A stretch of DNA of 64,000 bases from Aquila chrysaetos chrysaetos (lineage: Eukaryota; Chordata; Aves; Accipitriformes; Accipitridae). The stretch is taken from assembly GCF_900496995.4 (NCBI RefSeq), contig NC_044014.1:9457001-9521000 (forward strand), in the 5' to 3' direction. Position numbers and translations under genes: made by a program. Positions 49,330 through 64,000 of this stretch are shown piece after piece. Positions within the stretch are counted from its first letter, which is position 1; every line of letters starts with the position of its first letter. The notes under the pieces were generated by a model. The model worked only from the letters and a program-made list of their open reading frames with translations, made no database searches and was not told the DNA's origin.

Positions 49330-52300
49330 CCAGGGCTGGCCAGAAACAACAGATTTTTTTTTTTCATGTATCAAGGCAGAATTATTTTGTGCAATCCAGA
49401 GAGGCAGAGTGCACGAGACACACAGGTATATACTTACATATGCATACCAAAATCTGTAACTGACTCTGCTTCTTTAATAAACAGTATACATTCATTTAGT
49501 GTAAAATAGGACTCCTGTCAAGCTCCTACCCTACAGCAACTACCAATTGCACTGTCAAAATCACTCTCTGTGGTTCTGAATAGGTTTCTTAATGAAAGAG
49601 CAACATTAGCTCTTTAGAACATTTTGTCCCTGAAGGATGCAGCAGCAACAGCCGCTGAATGATTTCTGGCTCAGACATGCTTATAAATGGTAGGAAACAT
49701 AATGGTTTAAAACATGAGTATCAGCTCCCTGGAAATGCTTTGTAACAGTGATTCAGGGAACCAAGAGACAAATGGATACTAAGAGTGGTACCCACTGATG
49801 AGCGCTTTGTTTCCCACATGCACACTGACCCCCTTAAGAATAATTATGGTGTGGGTATCTTGCCACTGAAACAATGTAATAACCGGGGAATCAAATTATT
49901 TGGGACCCAATCCAAAGAAAAATATGTTCTGGTAAAATGAAATTTTAATGTCCGCTAGTTGCTGGATTAAATAATGATAAGCATGCAAATGAAATTCTGT
50001 GTTTCTATTTTTGCAGTCTGGTCATACTGACTGTCATAGTAGTCATTTTTTATTCTGGTTAAACCTGGAGGCAGTAGCAGAGTAGAATTTGACTTGAGTG
50101 AGATGTCTAGATTCAAAGCAAAGAAAAAGAGCTTTTGTTATAAAATGCTTGGACTCAGGTGTTCTCATTTCTTTAATAGGGATGATGTGGCTGCACTTGG
50201 CTAAATCCTCCAAATTGGGGCTTCAGCACCATTTAAATATTGAAGAATGGTATTTACCAACAGCCTCATGCATATCCCCAGTCTCGGTTCCAGACAGATT
50301 TCAGATCAAATGTCACTGTTCTTATGCAGGAAAAACCCGCAAGCAGCTTTGCCACAGCGTGGAGGGTATCAGGATCAAAACCAACAACAAAATAGATGAA
50401 ATTTGTCATCAGAAGATAGAAGTATCTGTCCCTGCTTTGTCAGAATCTTCTCCCTGGCAGCAGGAGACTGAAGTTTTCCTGGTGTGTTTGATCCTCTTAC
50501 TTGCTTTTTTTTTTTTTTTTTGTAGTTCTAAAATGTATTTGTTACTGTTATGCCCCCAAATTTGTTTATAGGCAAAGAGGAAACACACCCTATATATGAA
50601 GCCAAGAATTTATTATAAGTACAGCTGAAATCCTTGCAGTCTGTTCCAAGAGTCACTATCAGCCCAGATTTAGTTATTACAGAAAGCAGCAGCTTTTTCT
50701 AGGCACAAAAAATTTCAGCGCTAATAATAAACCAGTTAAAATTGCTCTTGCTATGTTCCGCCCCGTTTCGTGACGCTATGGCCCCTTCCCCTGCTCCTCG
50801 GGGCACTGTGGTCGGTGCTGTCATTCGGGGGGAGGCTGCTGCAGCAGGTCATCAGCATCTGGAGTCCTTCGCCAGCAGGACTATCACGTTCATGTTGGTA
50901 GTTTTGTCTCCCTCGCTCCGAGATCCACTTGGGTTCATTTTAACACGTTTGCTAACCTGTTTTACACCTTTCCTCTTCCTCCATTGTTCTGCAGCTCCAC
51001 ATCACATCTGAATTTGCTATGTACAGCAGCTTTTAAGTATGCTAGACGATATTTCTTGGCTCGCTCTGTTAAACCTAAAACCAGTTTTGTCCAGTTACAG
51101 GTCTGCGTTTCTTTAACTGACCGTGGGTGAGTTCTTCGCTGTGGGGTCTCCAGTGCGAAACCCGTGCCCCATCTCTTTTCGCCCCATGCCAGTATTCCTC
51201 TGCTCTAACGCTCTCAAGGCCTCAGCCACCGTACCAGCCCCATGTTTCTCTATACTGCGTTATGTTGTTAGGGTGTAGAACTGCAGCGGTACCACTGCAA
51301 TGATAAGCAAAGTAAAAGAATTTAGCCATAGCCACCTGGTCAGAAGAAAAATTGCTGTTACAGCTAAATCAAATTAAAACAAAGCTGCAGGCAGGCCAAT
51401 AAAAGTTCAGACAAAGCAAGCGTGGCGTGCCTCAGCCCTGAGGCCTTGCAAGCTCAGCACAAAACCTGTGGCCTTTAACTAGCAATGGCACTACGATGTA
51501 ACAGGTTTACACGGCTGCATTATTATGCTACTCTTAAGTTTCTCATTTGCTTCCCATCCAACTCAGACACTGCTAATACCCAGCTTCATCACCCAAGGGA
51601 GGGAGCTGCAGACAGGGGGATCAGCCCAACATCAGGAGTTTGCTGTTCACCTGCCTTAATGAAAAACAACTCATTAAATACTGCATGCCGGATTGGTGCC
51701 TCCTTGGCTGTGTTTATAAAATTTCATGGAGCCTCTGGAATAAATGGTACTGAATTAGTATAAAGCTATAAATAGGTTAATCAGGTTGAATATTCAGCTG
51801 CTAAAATAGTTGAGTTACACAATTATACTGACCTTGGCTCATGATGGTGCAAGTTTTCTATATTGAATTCCAGTTTCAACCTGGAGAAGATCTTTATCTG
51901 GCATCTGGGTCAGCTTGCTCTTGAAGTCCATCTTTTTCCCCTGAAGTAACAAACAACGGGGCCAATGCTGGAGCAATTTCTTAGGGGATTCTGATAATTG
52001 TTCATATAGCTGCTGGGCAAAAAAAGTTTCTGTAGAAAACTGAGTCAAGACTAAGAAGTCAAGCCCCTTCCACTAAACAGTTTAATACCTGAAGAGCTGA
52101 AAAGATGAATTGCACCTATATAGCTTGTACTTTAAAAAGTTAAATGAAGTCTGTGTATGTAATTCCTCTGTGACAGCTTCCTCTATTAATAGACTAAATC
52201 ATCCAGCTCTCACATGGAGAAAAAAACATATTTGTCACTCAAAACCACAAACCCAATAAAATTGCTCAAATTACTCAGCATCACCTCAGTGTGTGGGCAG

Positions 52301-54735
52301 TAAGCAAACTGCTTAAAAATAACTAAACAATTAGCAGAACAATACACAGTGATCGGGGTAAAAGTAGTATGTTCCTTGAAATGACACCAACCGCTGCATA
52401 TGCTGGCTAGAATTATTAGCATCACTTTTTTTACAGTTCCCACACCCTTGCTTCTTTCTGAAATAAAATGAAATAAACAAATAATGGTTTACAGGATAAA
52501 TATATATACCATAAGCCCGAACTATCCATCATAATGTACTTCCACTTTCTACCCCAGAAGTAAAAGGCAAAAACTTTTCATGTTGTTCATGTTTCTCTTG
52601 GACAAAACCAGCCAGAACGCTCCTTGTCAGCATCTCACTTGAGAGACATGAACTGGAGAGAGTGGTTTTGAAGCTGTGGTACTGTCCCACTGGTTGAACA
52701 GATCACATTTAATCACATCAAGGCATTTATCTTTTCATTATTCTGTTTGGTTGATATTTAGAAACAGAAAGGCAACACTATTTTAGAAATTTGGCAATTA
52801 GAATCATACTAGTAGATCAAATTGACATTTGGAATTAATTACAAAAGGGGAAAAAAGGGTTTATGCTCACTCTTGATCTTTTAGAACATAAAAATAAGGT
52901 TCTATAAATCTAGTTTCCTGCATATTTGCCATCTTGAAAACATCAAGGTTTATTGTGATTTGTTGGTTGATATTAAACCAACTCCTTATTTAATGATCCA
53001 AGCTGAGATCATGGCTCCAGAGAAGCAGACATTTAATATATATAGCATGAAACTGCTCGCACAATTCTGATGCATGTTTTACTCAGTATTACTATGACTT
53101 TTTCTAAGTTTCAGCAAAAAGTCAGGGAACAGCAGAACTCTAAGCTGTTAATGTAAGGTCTTATTTACCAACAGCAAAGCTGTCTCTGGCATATGGCTAT
53201 GAGAGGGTAATACTTCAGTTATCACTGGCTTAAATGTGTATCTTACATGAGCCTGACAAGTTTTTGCCTATGTAAGCGAGGCCAAGCGATTTGGGTGACT
53301 GAATTTTGATCCCAAATTCTTCAGGCTTCAGTTCCTTAGGAATTTGTGTTTGATTATTTGAACAAAGAAGCACCATCAAAACAACAAAATTTTGAGCAAC
53401 CAGATATATGAAATATATGAAGTGTACATTTCATACATATAGGAAATATGATTCTCCTGTCCTTGGCTTATGCTTTACTTCTGTGGTAACGCTGTAAGAT
53501 CCCCTCCGAGGGTTACAAACTCTTGCACTTCCCTTGGTCCGAGACACCAGTCGTCCCACACCTGCCTGAGCCGATGCTGGTCCACGGTCCCTGCGCTGAG
53601 CTGGTATCAAACACGGCTGTTGGCGAGCTCAGAACTGTTGCCAGGTCACTACTCGTGCAGATGTGTTCTTTAAATCAATCCTTTAATGTCTGTCTTTTAA
53701 ACATGACCAACCTATGCAGTTTTCTTCAGGCATCATAGGAAACTCGTGAACCCAATTTTTTCTTCTCTGATAATGCTCATTCCTGTTTTCCTTCTGAAAA
53801 ACTTAAAACATTATCAGAAATGCCAAAATGAGTTTGCAAAGCAGGGGGTGAAGACTTTGCATCATTTCTACTAATGCCAAAATTCCCACTGATTTCAGCG
53901 TGCTGAGGTTTTCCTTCTTGATCCCCCCAGCCACGTTTGCTATGTAGATAGGATTTCCCTTGCAGATCCCGCAGCTGGACCTGTGTGGACAGAAGCAGCT
54001 CTGCTTTTGTCTGTATTGTCCTTAACACTCCCTGCCTGCTGAACTGCACAAACTGCTGACTGCAGAATCCCCAAGGTGAAGGACAAGACGAAAAACATTT
54101 TCAGGGATTTGAAAGGGAGGAATTAACAAGGGAGGAGAACGTGAGTCTCAAAAGGCAGGATAAACAATACAAAGATTTCTTTCCTTTATAGGAAGCTGAA
54201 AGGAAAATTGTCTGGAAATATGCAGAGCGTTGATGGACATTCTGCTAACAGCAAAAACAGGAGTCTCTGAAAACCTTAGGAAATAAAAATTCATGACCCA
54301 AATTAAGAAATACGAACTTGACAGGTGCTTCCTGTGGATGCGGAGATGAGGGAAGTAGAAGTGGGTTTCTCAAGTAAAGGATAATGATGATTCAGAGAAC
54401 AGGTAATTTGTTTCTTCTCTCCAAGGCAGCTCAGCATGGGGGGATCCCGGCCCCGCTAATCAAGCTGTACTGCCTGCTGCGTGTAATGGGTGCCGCTTCT
54501 GCAAAGAGGTTATTATGTAAGCGAGTCGCATTTTGGAAGGCTGAAAATTGCTTTTCTCAGATTGCAGCAACTTTCCTCATTTACAGGAGATGCTCAAGTG
54601 GATCAGTCCACCTCACTGCTTTCTAGCAGAACAAATTCAAGTCATTCAGGAACCGTTAATTAGCTGGGAGTCCGAGAATGTAAATGCACGTTTACTTCAT
54701 CTCCTCACCAACACAGGCTGGTTTCCTCTTGAAAC
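49330..54735. other. Intergenic
   Basis: Mostly AT-rich with a CpG-enriched stretch at 50740-51300 and two segments that look like conserved noncoding DNA (49840-50060, 51640-51830). The 157-codon frame at 50098-50571 ends in a poly-Phe tract from a T run and has no family motifs. No gene recognised. Confidence 0.6.
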
Positions 54736-55130
54736 ATTCAATGTTTTGTCCAGTCTGGTGTTAAAAGTGTGAGGTTACAGGCACCTTCCACTTCTGGTCT
54801 AGCAGCATTCACCGCCAGGAAGTTTTCACTGACGATGAATATCAATTTTCCTCAATGACATTACTTCATTCTTAATTGCATTCTGATAAATTAAGCTCCA
54901 TAATTCCTTCAGTCTTGGTGCTTAAGGCGTTCAAATCTTTTTACTGGGAAGTAATGTTCCTCTAACCCTAAGCCATAATTTAACTATGCTAAACTTAGTT
55001 ACCTCTGTTGCCCTCCTCTCCTAAATCAGTTTAGTATCTTCTGCTGTTTTCTGCAGAACTTCCTGTACTCTTGTTATATGTTACTACTCAGCATGACTTA
55101 CATTTGCAGCTGCTTCACCTCTCCAAACTG
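54735..55130 (-). mobile_element. Ancient CR1/L3-like LINE fragment (antisense)
   Basis: The plus strand follows the reverse complement of the CR1/L3 3' region: 'ttgtccagtctggtgttaaa', 'ccaggaagttttcactgac', 'acttcattcttaattgcatt', 'ttgccctcctctcc'. Strongly diverged; boundaries are approximate. Confidence 0.45.
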
Positions 55131-57210
55131 GAAATGGGATACTAAACACCTTGAAACACAATGCAAATGTCTCATTTCTGCTGTCCTCAGTGGAAATTAC
55201 TAAAGCAGGTTTACACTTACCATCTAGGGCACCCTGTGGAGGATACCCTCCCTCTTTTCAACAGTTGTTATTCCAGAGAACTGATCACCTTGGAATATAA
55301 TGAGGTTCACCTTTTTTGAAAATGAAGGTGCTTAAGAAGAATATGCTTTTCCTCATGTTCCTACAGCCTACCACTGTAATGGGGTCCTTTCTTTCACGTG
55401 TTTCCATATTTTTCAGTACGTCAAATGTTTTACCAGAGGGAGGGGACACCACCCAAACCCCTACTGAATTATGATGCTGTAGAGCAGAAAGGCAAAGCCA
55501 GCAAGATGTATCTACTTCATTAAAGTTACAAGACACTGACAAAGTTGTCAGTTCCACAGCGCTATTCTAGCAGATTTTATACCACCAGCAGCATTTATTG
55601 TAATAACCACAAGGAATTTAATGAAACATAGTTCAGAATATATATACCATCCTAGCAAGGGCAATTTAAATAGCCTGGTGAGATACCACATTCCAAGATG
55701 CAGCTTTTTATCCTCACAGATCTGACTCCAAAGGCAATGCCAGCAACCGGTCTGAACCTGTAAAATTTAACTTTTCACACTTTCTTTTTTGGCATTCCCA
55801 AGAAGCTTATGACACCTGAAAACTTTAATCCACCATATGCTTCACTTGATTCCTAAATTGCTCTTCAGTTCCCTTTCTCATCCTTCAAAGGGAACCTCGG
55901 CTGATAAAGGATGCACCAGGAACATAAGGGTTCAGGCCAAAAGGGCTCATACAAGTTGTGACAGATTCACTTCTCTGAGCATTAATCCACTTTAATCCAA
56001 TTGGATCACATACCAAACTAGCAAAATCCCTGAGACTTTGACAGCACCAGTTCTGTTAATATTTAAAGGTTAACAAATTCAGTAGATCCTGCGCTACTTG
56101 TATCTACATTGAGATCTTCGACTGAGAATCTGTAAAATGAGTTAATGAATATGAATTAGAGACCACACACTGATAATACTCTGTTTTTTTTCCAATAGGA
56201 TGTAAAGCCCCAAAATCTTGCGTCAGAATGCAAGTGCCATAAGATTATCATGCTTCAATAATCCAGTCATTTCAAGGATATCAAAGTAAGAGAAAGATAC
56301 AAGAAGATATAAAATGTGCAATTTTGATACAACCTCCTCACTGCTTGAAGAAGCAAAGTGTCCCTAAATCTCTAAATGCCTCATGCAGGCACAGCAAATA
56401 AATGATCTGGGGTGGGAGATGACAATCTCTGAGACCCAAGAGGATGGGGGAAAGATGCTGAGAGCTGTAAAAAAAGCTGTCAAGTGTATCATCTTGCTGT
56501 AGCGCTCTTGTTAAAGATGCAAGAGCACTTGCAGCTGTTAAATACTGAGAAGGAGAAACAGCTTAACATCCAAGTGTAGTCCTCAGAGGGGATCTTACAG
56601 AGCAAAGAGATTTTTAAAAAGCTGATGAAAACTTGAAGGACACCAAAACTAGATGAGATACCAAGAAAAAATACCCAACAAATACAATTCTAAAATATAT
56701 AAAAAAATATATCTAAACCTATGTATAAAAGCCTTCCTCAAAGGCCCTGAAGGAAGAAATGATGCTTACTCACGTACATGACATTTGTATCCAATTCAAT
56801 AAACTAATGTTGTGACTGACGCTCTCTGCACTCAAATGCAATAGAAAACCAAGGTCTTGACCAGCTGCAGTCTTGGAAGATATTAGAGCTCTCGGGAAGA
56901 GCAGACGTTAATCTGTGTTCAGGATGACTCCATCCTGGCCATTTCCCTTAGCTTCCAATTTTCATGGGCAAAAGTATGCTGATTCACTCCATGCCCTCCA
57001 CAGTACAGTATGGTACAGTACAGTACAGGAAACAGGTTTACCCCAGAAGATGCTGCAGTGACAGACTCAAAATAAATGAAAGGACTTCAGGATGTAATAA
57101 AAATAAATGAAAGGACTTCAGGATCAAAGGCATGATGTAAAATGTTAAAACATTTTCTGTCTCAAGGCCATCCATATAAAACCTGTAACGGATTCTGTAA
57201 TAATAGAAGC
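55130..57210. other. Intergenic or distal FHIP2A 3' UTR
   Basis: AT-rich, with a GTAC/ACAG array (57001-57029) and a duplicated 25-mer (57069-57124). Another minus-strand AATAAA lies near 55594, so the FHIP2A transcript could extend through this region. No coding feature seen. Confidence 0.5.
57069..57124. repeat. 31-bp-period tandem duplication
   Basis: The 25 bases at 57069-57093 are repeated exactly at 57100-57124 (core AAATGAAAGGACTTCAGGAT), separated by six bases. Perfect identity suggests a recent event. Confidence 0.9.
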
Positions 57211-57230
57211 AGTCGCTTCGATGAAATTAA

Positions 57231-57236
57231 TTTATT
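57231..57236 (-). terminator. Candidate FHIP2A poly(A) signal AATAAA
   Basis: First canonical AATAAA that I find on the minus strand after the FHIP2A stop codon, about 4.2 kb downstream (plus strand TTTATT). It implies a long 3' UTR. Confidence 0.45.
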
Positions 57237-57822
57237 TTGAGAATATCCCTTTTAATCCTCCATGCATTTTTTAGCACAAAAAGTTGGAATTTATCACAAC
57301 CTCCTTCATGAAACTTAATATTGTACGTCTGGTAATGTGGCTGTTTCAACAACTCCTCACTGGAAATCCCACACTTGCGAAACCTTGGCAAGACTGTCAG
57401 TAAGTGACCTACACAAAGTTTAATAGAAAAATTTTACTGAATATCCTCTGTTTAATGTAAACAAGGCAGGAGGCAAAACAAGGAGTATATATTTCATATA
57501 GTTACACTATTTTACAGGGCACAGAAAGCACTGAGGATCATGGTTTGAAAACCCTATATGATACGCAATATCAGACATGGATTTTCCATGTAGCCCCAAG
57601 TCTACTACATAATCCTTCGATTTTACCTAGCACTTCAGTTTAGTATTTCTTTTAGCAAGACAAATAGCAACAATAAAATGTCATCTGTGAAATTACACAG
57701 CAGGTTATGGTAGAAATTACCATGCATTTACAAAGCCATTCCATGATTACTTGTGCCCTGTAAAATCAAGTGCGACAATCTTTACACTAATAGTAGTGTA
57801 AGCAAGCTCGGGATTCTGGTCC

Positions 57823-57849
57823 TTATATATATATATGTATATATATACA
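57823..57849. repeat. (TA)n microsatellite, self-complementary
   Basis: TATATATATATATGTATATATATACA: an almost perfect palindrome that could fold as a hairpin in RNA. Confidence 0.85.
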
Positions 57850-58885
57850 TAGGTGATGTACAACCAGACTCAAGCTGTGTATCAAGTCACAGCTTTTATA
57901 TTGCACAGACAAATACATAGTAAGAACATTACACAGACAGGATCTGAATACCAGGAATATTACAGTCATATGAGAAACTAAGGACAAACTTGTTCTACCA
58001 GAGCTAGCACATGGCTTATTACAAAATTTTCTATATCGGAGTCTAAATCAAATACATACTATAAATGGAAACAAAGTAAAAAATGTGTCTATTTACACAC
58101 ATGTGCATCAGGATTAATATGTGGTTTGGATCTGCTTTTTGAAATAAAAAATTATTCTAGTATTACCTCTCAAATATTTCACTCTAATACTAGTGGCCAT
58201 ATTTTCTAAGGTGATAAGCACTTGCATTTCCCTTCCCACTGACATCTGGAGGATCTGCATATGCTGTGAACTTCAGGCCATATATTTTCTCAGGTGTCCA
58301 TCTCTGGGTAATAAATAACCACATACAAACACACGCACACAGAAACAAAATGGGCACCTCAGTGACATGCATAGATCGGAAAGGTGAAAACATGGACCTG
58401 AACTAACTTCTAACCTTTTTTTTTAAAAAAAAGTGCATGAAAAATATCACCAAAAAATAATTAAATGAGTTCCATCTCTTAAGGAAGATTAAATCACTTT
58501 TACAAAAATAAAGGTCATTGTCATCATGTACGGTAATTAAGCGTTTGTAGGCAGCACTCACAAAAGCAGTTTAGGCTAAAGCAACTTCAAGGATTGCTTC
58601 ACTTCTATCAGGATGGATCCATGTCTTACAAATTTAACAACTAAATAACATTTGGTTTGCAAGAACATCACCTATGTTGCTGGAGACCGAACAATTAGAT
58701 CCTGAATTTAAGAGTGCTTATAGTTATATCTACTTATTTTCCTCATGGACAAGCTTGAAAGAATTGTGTTTGCAGCTCGGTAGACTGTTTTGCATTAAAA
58801 TCCCACAGAGGTTGCAGCAGTCCTTCCAGAAGCTGACTGATACAAGTCCTTACAGTGTAATGAGCTCAGGTATCAGTGAAAACGA

Positions 58886-58920
<35 letters not shown>
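58886..58920. repeat. (AAC)n microsatellite
   Basis: Uninterrupted AAC units over 35 bp. One plus-strand frame reads them as poly-Asn, which is an artefact. In the FHIP2A transcript the strand would be (GUU)n. Confidence 0.95.
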
Positions 58921-61434
58921 GAGGTGATGTTAATGCTTTCATTTGAGATCAATCATCTCTTGAATGGCTTTATAAATTGTATTACTTGGAATGCTCTTGC
59001 AAGTTTTGTTTAACATTTCTCTCACTTTCATTTATAGTAGTATTATCACTTCCAGTTTCCACTGAAATTGGGACATTAGAAGTATTCTGGAACATACACT
59101 TTAAAAAAAATAAATAATGAAAATAGAAGACTTGAGGAGAAAGTAATTAAGCTCAAGCAAAACCAACACAGACCCAAATTCAGTAAAGCATTGGCATTTG
59201 CGCCCAACAGCTTAACTTTGTTCATGTAAAAGACTGTTGTTTAGGAATAAAATTCTTGAAATTAAGCTTATGTTAACTGCTTTGCTGAATTGGGACCTTA
59301 TTTATAACAAATGTATGTATTAAACATTGCTCTGCATAGACATTTACATGTTCTAAACTACGTGTCAGGTATTACACATTAACGAAGCTTCTAATATGGA
59401 CTGACTGCAATACATATCACTAAAAATTATTTGCTACTTTCAAGGTATGTTTCCAAAGAACAAAAGTGAAAAGTGTCATTTTTTTAAACTTTATCCTGCT
59501 ATGCCACTTTGACCTGAAAACACTTTGGGCCTAAATTCAGAAAAAAAAGAAGGTGAGGAAGTAAAATATGCTTCTGTTTGCCAGATAAATGCAATGCTTC
59601 GCACAAAAGCCTCCCAGTATATGGAGCCAATGAATACAGGTTTTTACCTGTCAAAATGTTTCCCCAGTTCCAGAACTGCTCTCTCCAGCTGAACCTGTAC
59701 TGGAAGCTTTTACAGCAGGACCTTCCTCACTGTTGTGACAAGAATAAATTTAGTCCATTAACTGTGACACTGTTCTAATTAACCTGCTAACTTAAAAGGC
59801 CTCTCAACATCCAGGTTGCATAAATATTAAAAAACAAGACCTCAAAGGCATGGATTCAGAGCAGAATCTGATTCTAAGTACAGTTACGTAAATCCAGAAA
59901 AATTCTAGTGACCGAGTAAATTAGTCCATATTTGCATACGAGCAATCTCATCTGAAATGGGCATTAGCTGTGCAAATAGGATAGTAGGAAAGACAAACAA
60001 AGAAATACAATGTAAACACAAGGAGCTAAACTCTACCTTGCCTGCCTACGCTATTACGTTCATAGGAGGGGAAAGAGGTACTACACACCTGTGTGGAGAG
60101 CAGGACAGGTCTCTCATCCAAGTCACTCAACTCAGTGTGACTTGAAGGTTAAAGCACAGCCACCTGAACCTGCCAGTGCATACGTGGCAGTGAGCAGCAG
60201 GAACTGTCTCAAGTGCAGGCTGCCATCACGCTAGAGAAATAGAAGCAAAGCATGCTGAAGTCCGAATGGCCCTCCGCTTGCAATGCAAATGCCTGCCCTG
60301 GCTGATAGTATTCATATTGAGAAAGATGCACTGAGACATTTCTGCATCCCAGCACTATGAAAAGCAGGCGTACATTTTGGTCCTATATATGGTATCAACA
60401 CTTTAACTGAATTGGCATCAGTCAATCTTTTGCTGGCCACTACTGCTATGGTTAGATAAGCAATAAAAAGATTTCTAAAAATGACAGAATGTTTATGCTG
60501 CCAATTTTCAAGGCACAAAAGATTCTTAAACCAATTCAGGCTAAATACCAATTTAAAAGAAATTAAAAATACTGTTTCAGCAACAACTATTAATGACCTA
60601 TAATTAACTTCCCTGTAAAGGTGACATGAGTCAAGCAACTAGAGTTCACATGCAAAAACCTAAAGCAAATCTAGTTACGCAGATGACCTGAAGAGCAATC
60701 ACTTGGAATGACAGAGACAAACATGCTAAAAACATGTACACTTCAGATATATTTGTTATGGATGTGATGCTGAATCAGGATTGATTCCATTAGTATTGAT
60801 TTTATACTGATGTATCTCTTGGAGTAATCCATTGGGGAATCAAGCTCAGAGTTGTCTTTAAGATTCACCAAAACAAAAATGATCCCTCATTAATATATCC
60901 CACTGTATATGGATTAGTGGATTTTTTTAAGCTCTTCATTCTTAATAATATACATTGCAACTATAGCTGTGATTTCCTTTCATATATCCAACTGAAAAGA
61001 AAAAGAATTATGACATGAAAATGTTATAAAATTAATTTGCTTTTTAAAAGTAGTATGGTCAAAAAAAGCGAATTGGCATATGTGAGCCCCAGAACATACA
61101 AAAGACCCAACTCTCTAAACATTGTCATTATAACAGAATAACCAAGGTCTCATGTCTGTGGCTCTTCATGCAGCTTTTGCAGCTCTTCACACAGTGGCTA
61201 GAAATGCTATGTATTGGTTTCTCCCCAAATGCCTTCAATCATATTCTAGGTCCATTTGAATCCCTCTTTCTTGCAATGTCAACATCTGGTGAAAGTAACT
61301 TGTCTTCCAATTCTGCCAAATGTCAACTGACACTTTGCCAGGAGGCACCACCTCTTCTTATCTCAGTGTTGTCAATAGCCTTTTCCACTGAAACAAGCTC
61401 GGTGGTCTTACACCTGGCTACTCATCAAGGCTGC

Positions 61435-64000
<2,566 letters not shown>

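Larger units (their letters stand above)
57210..61434 (-). other. FHIP2A: FHIP2A 3' untranslated region (inferred)
   Basis: AT-rich, non-coding sequence from the TAA codon to the first canonical poly(A) hexamer. It contains a TA microsatellite with a Pumilio-type TGTATATA on the minus strand (57823-57849) and an AAC array (58886-58920). The end point is inferred and other cleavage sites may be used. Confidence 0.5.

Noticed and set aside
49024-49509. 161-codon Phe/Ser/Pro-rich membrane-like protein
   Set aside because: It runs from the CR1 tail through a polypyrimidine tract; the hydrophobic stretch is a simple-repeat artefact.
50098-50571. 157-codon frame with a C-terminal hydrophobic segment
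   Set aside because: The hydrophobic part comes from a T run; no family motif and no exon signals.
58674-58946. Poly-Asn protein
   Set aside because: Translation of the AAC microsatellite within the FHIP2A 3' UTR on the opposite strand.

Overview
The window is ordinary vertebrate nuclear DNA, almost certainly from a bird. Genes are split into short exons with GT-AG introns. A 3' CR1 LINE copy ends in the avian-type ATTCTATG tail. One intron holds a solo LTR of the avian ERVL type, and a CpG island marks a promoter. I found no bacterial, plasmid or phage features and no CRISPR-like array.

Two protein genes are recognisable, both on the minus strand. (1) TRUB1, the TruB-family tRNA/mRNA pseudouridine synthase, is complete. 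It has eight coding exons running from the ATG at 29808 down to the TGA at 466, spliced to 861 nt and 286 codons, with every junction in frame. Its promoter lies in a CpG island (about 29380-30200) with a ZNF143/THAP11-type site upstream of the ATG. A candidate poly(A) signal is at 160-165. (2) The last three coding exons of FHIP2A (FAM160B1), a subunit of an FTS-Hook-FHIP dynein-adaptor complex, lie between 61435 and 62963. The rest of that gene is beyond the right edge. A long 3' UTR probably runs down to about 57210.

Layout: 1-465 TRUB1 3' UTR and a CR1 tail; 466-29808 TRUB1 exons and introns, with a 411-bp solo LTR in intron 3 (21584-21994); 29380-30200 CpG island; about 30.2-57.2 kb intergenic, with a CR1 copy (about 48806-49109), two older antisense CR1/L3-like fragments, microsatellites and several stretches that look like conserved regulatory DNA; 57.2-61.4 kb FHIP2A 3' UTR; 61.4-64.0 kb FHIP2A 3' exons and introns. 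The order FHIP2A then TRUB1 on the same strand matches human 10q25.3, so this is conserved amniote synteny. The two proteins act in different pathways (RNA modification and vesicle transport), and nothing suggests joint function beyond inherited gene order.

Almost all longer open frames outside these exons are chance frames in introns, UTRs, CpG-rich DNA or simple repeats. I did not find a novel biological system. The most useful second-look items are the TRUB1 start and promoter, the solo LTR, and the CpG- and homeobox-rich intergenic segments.
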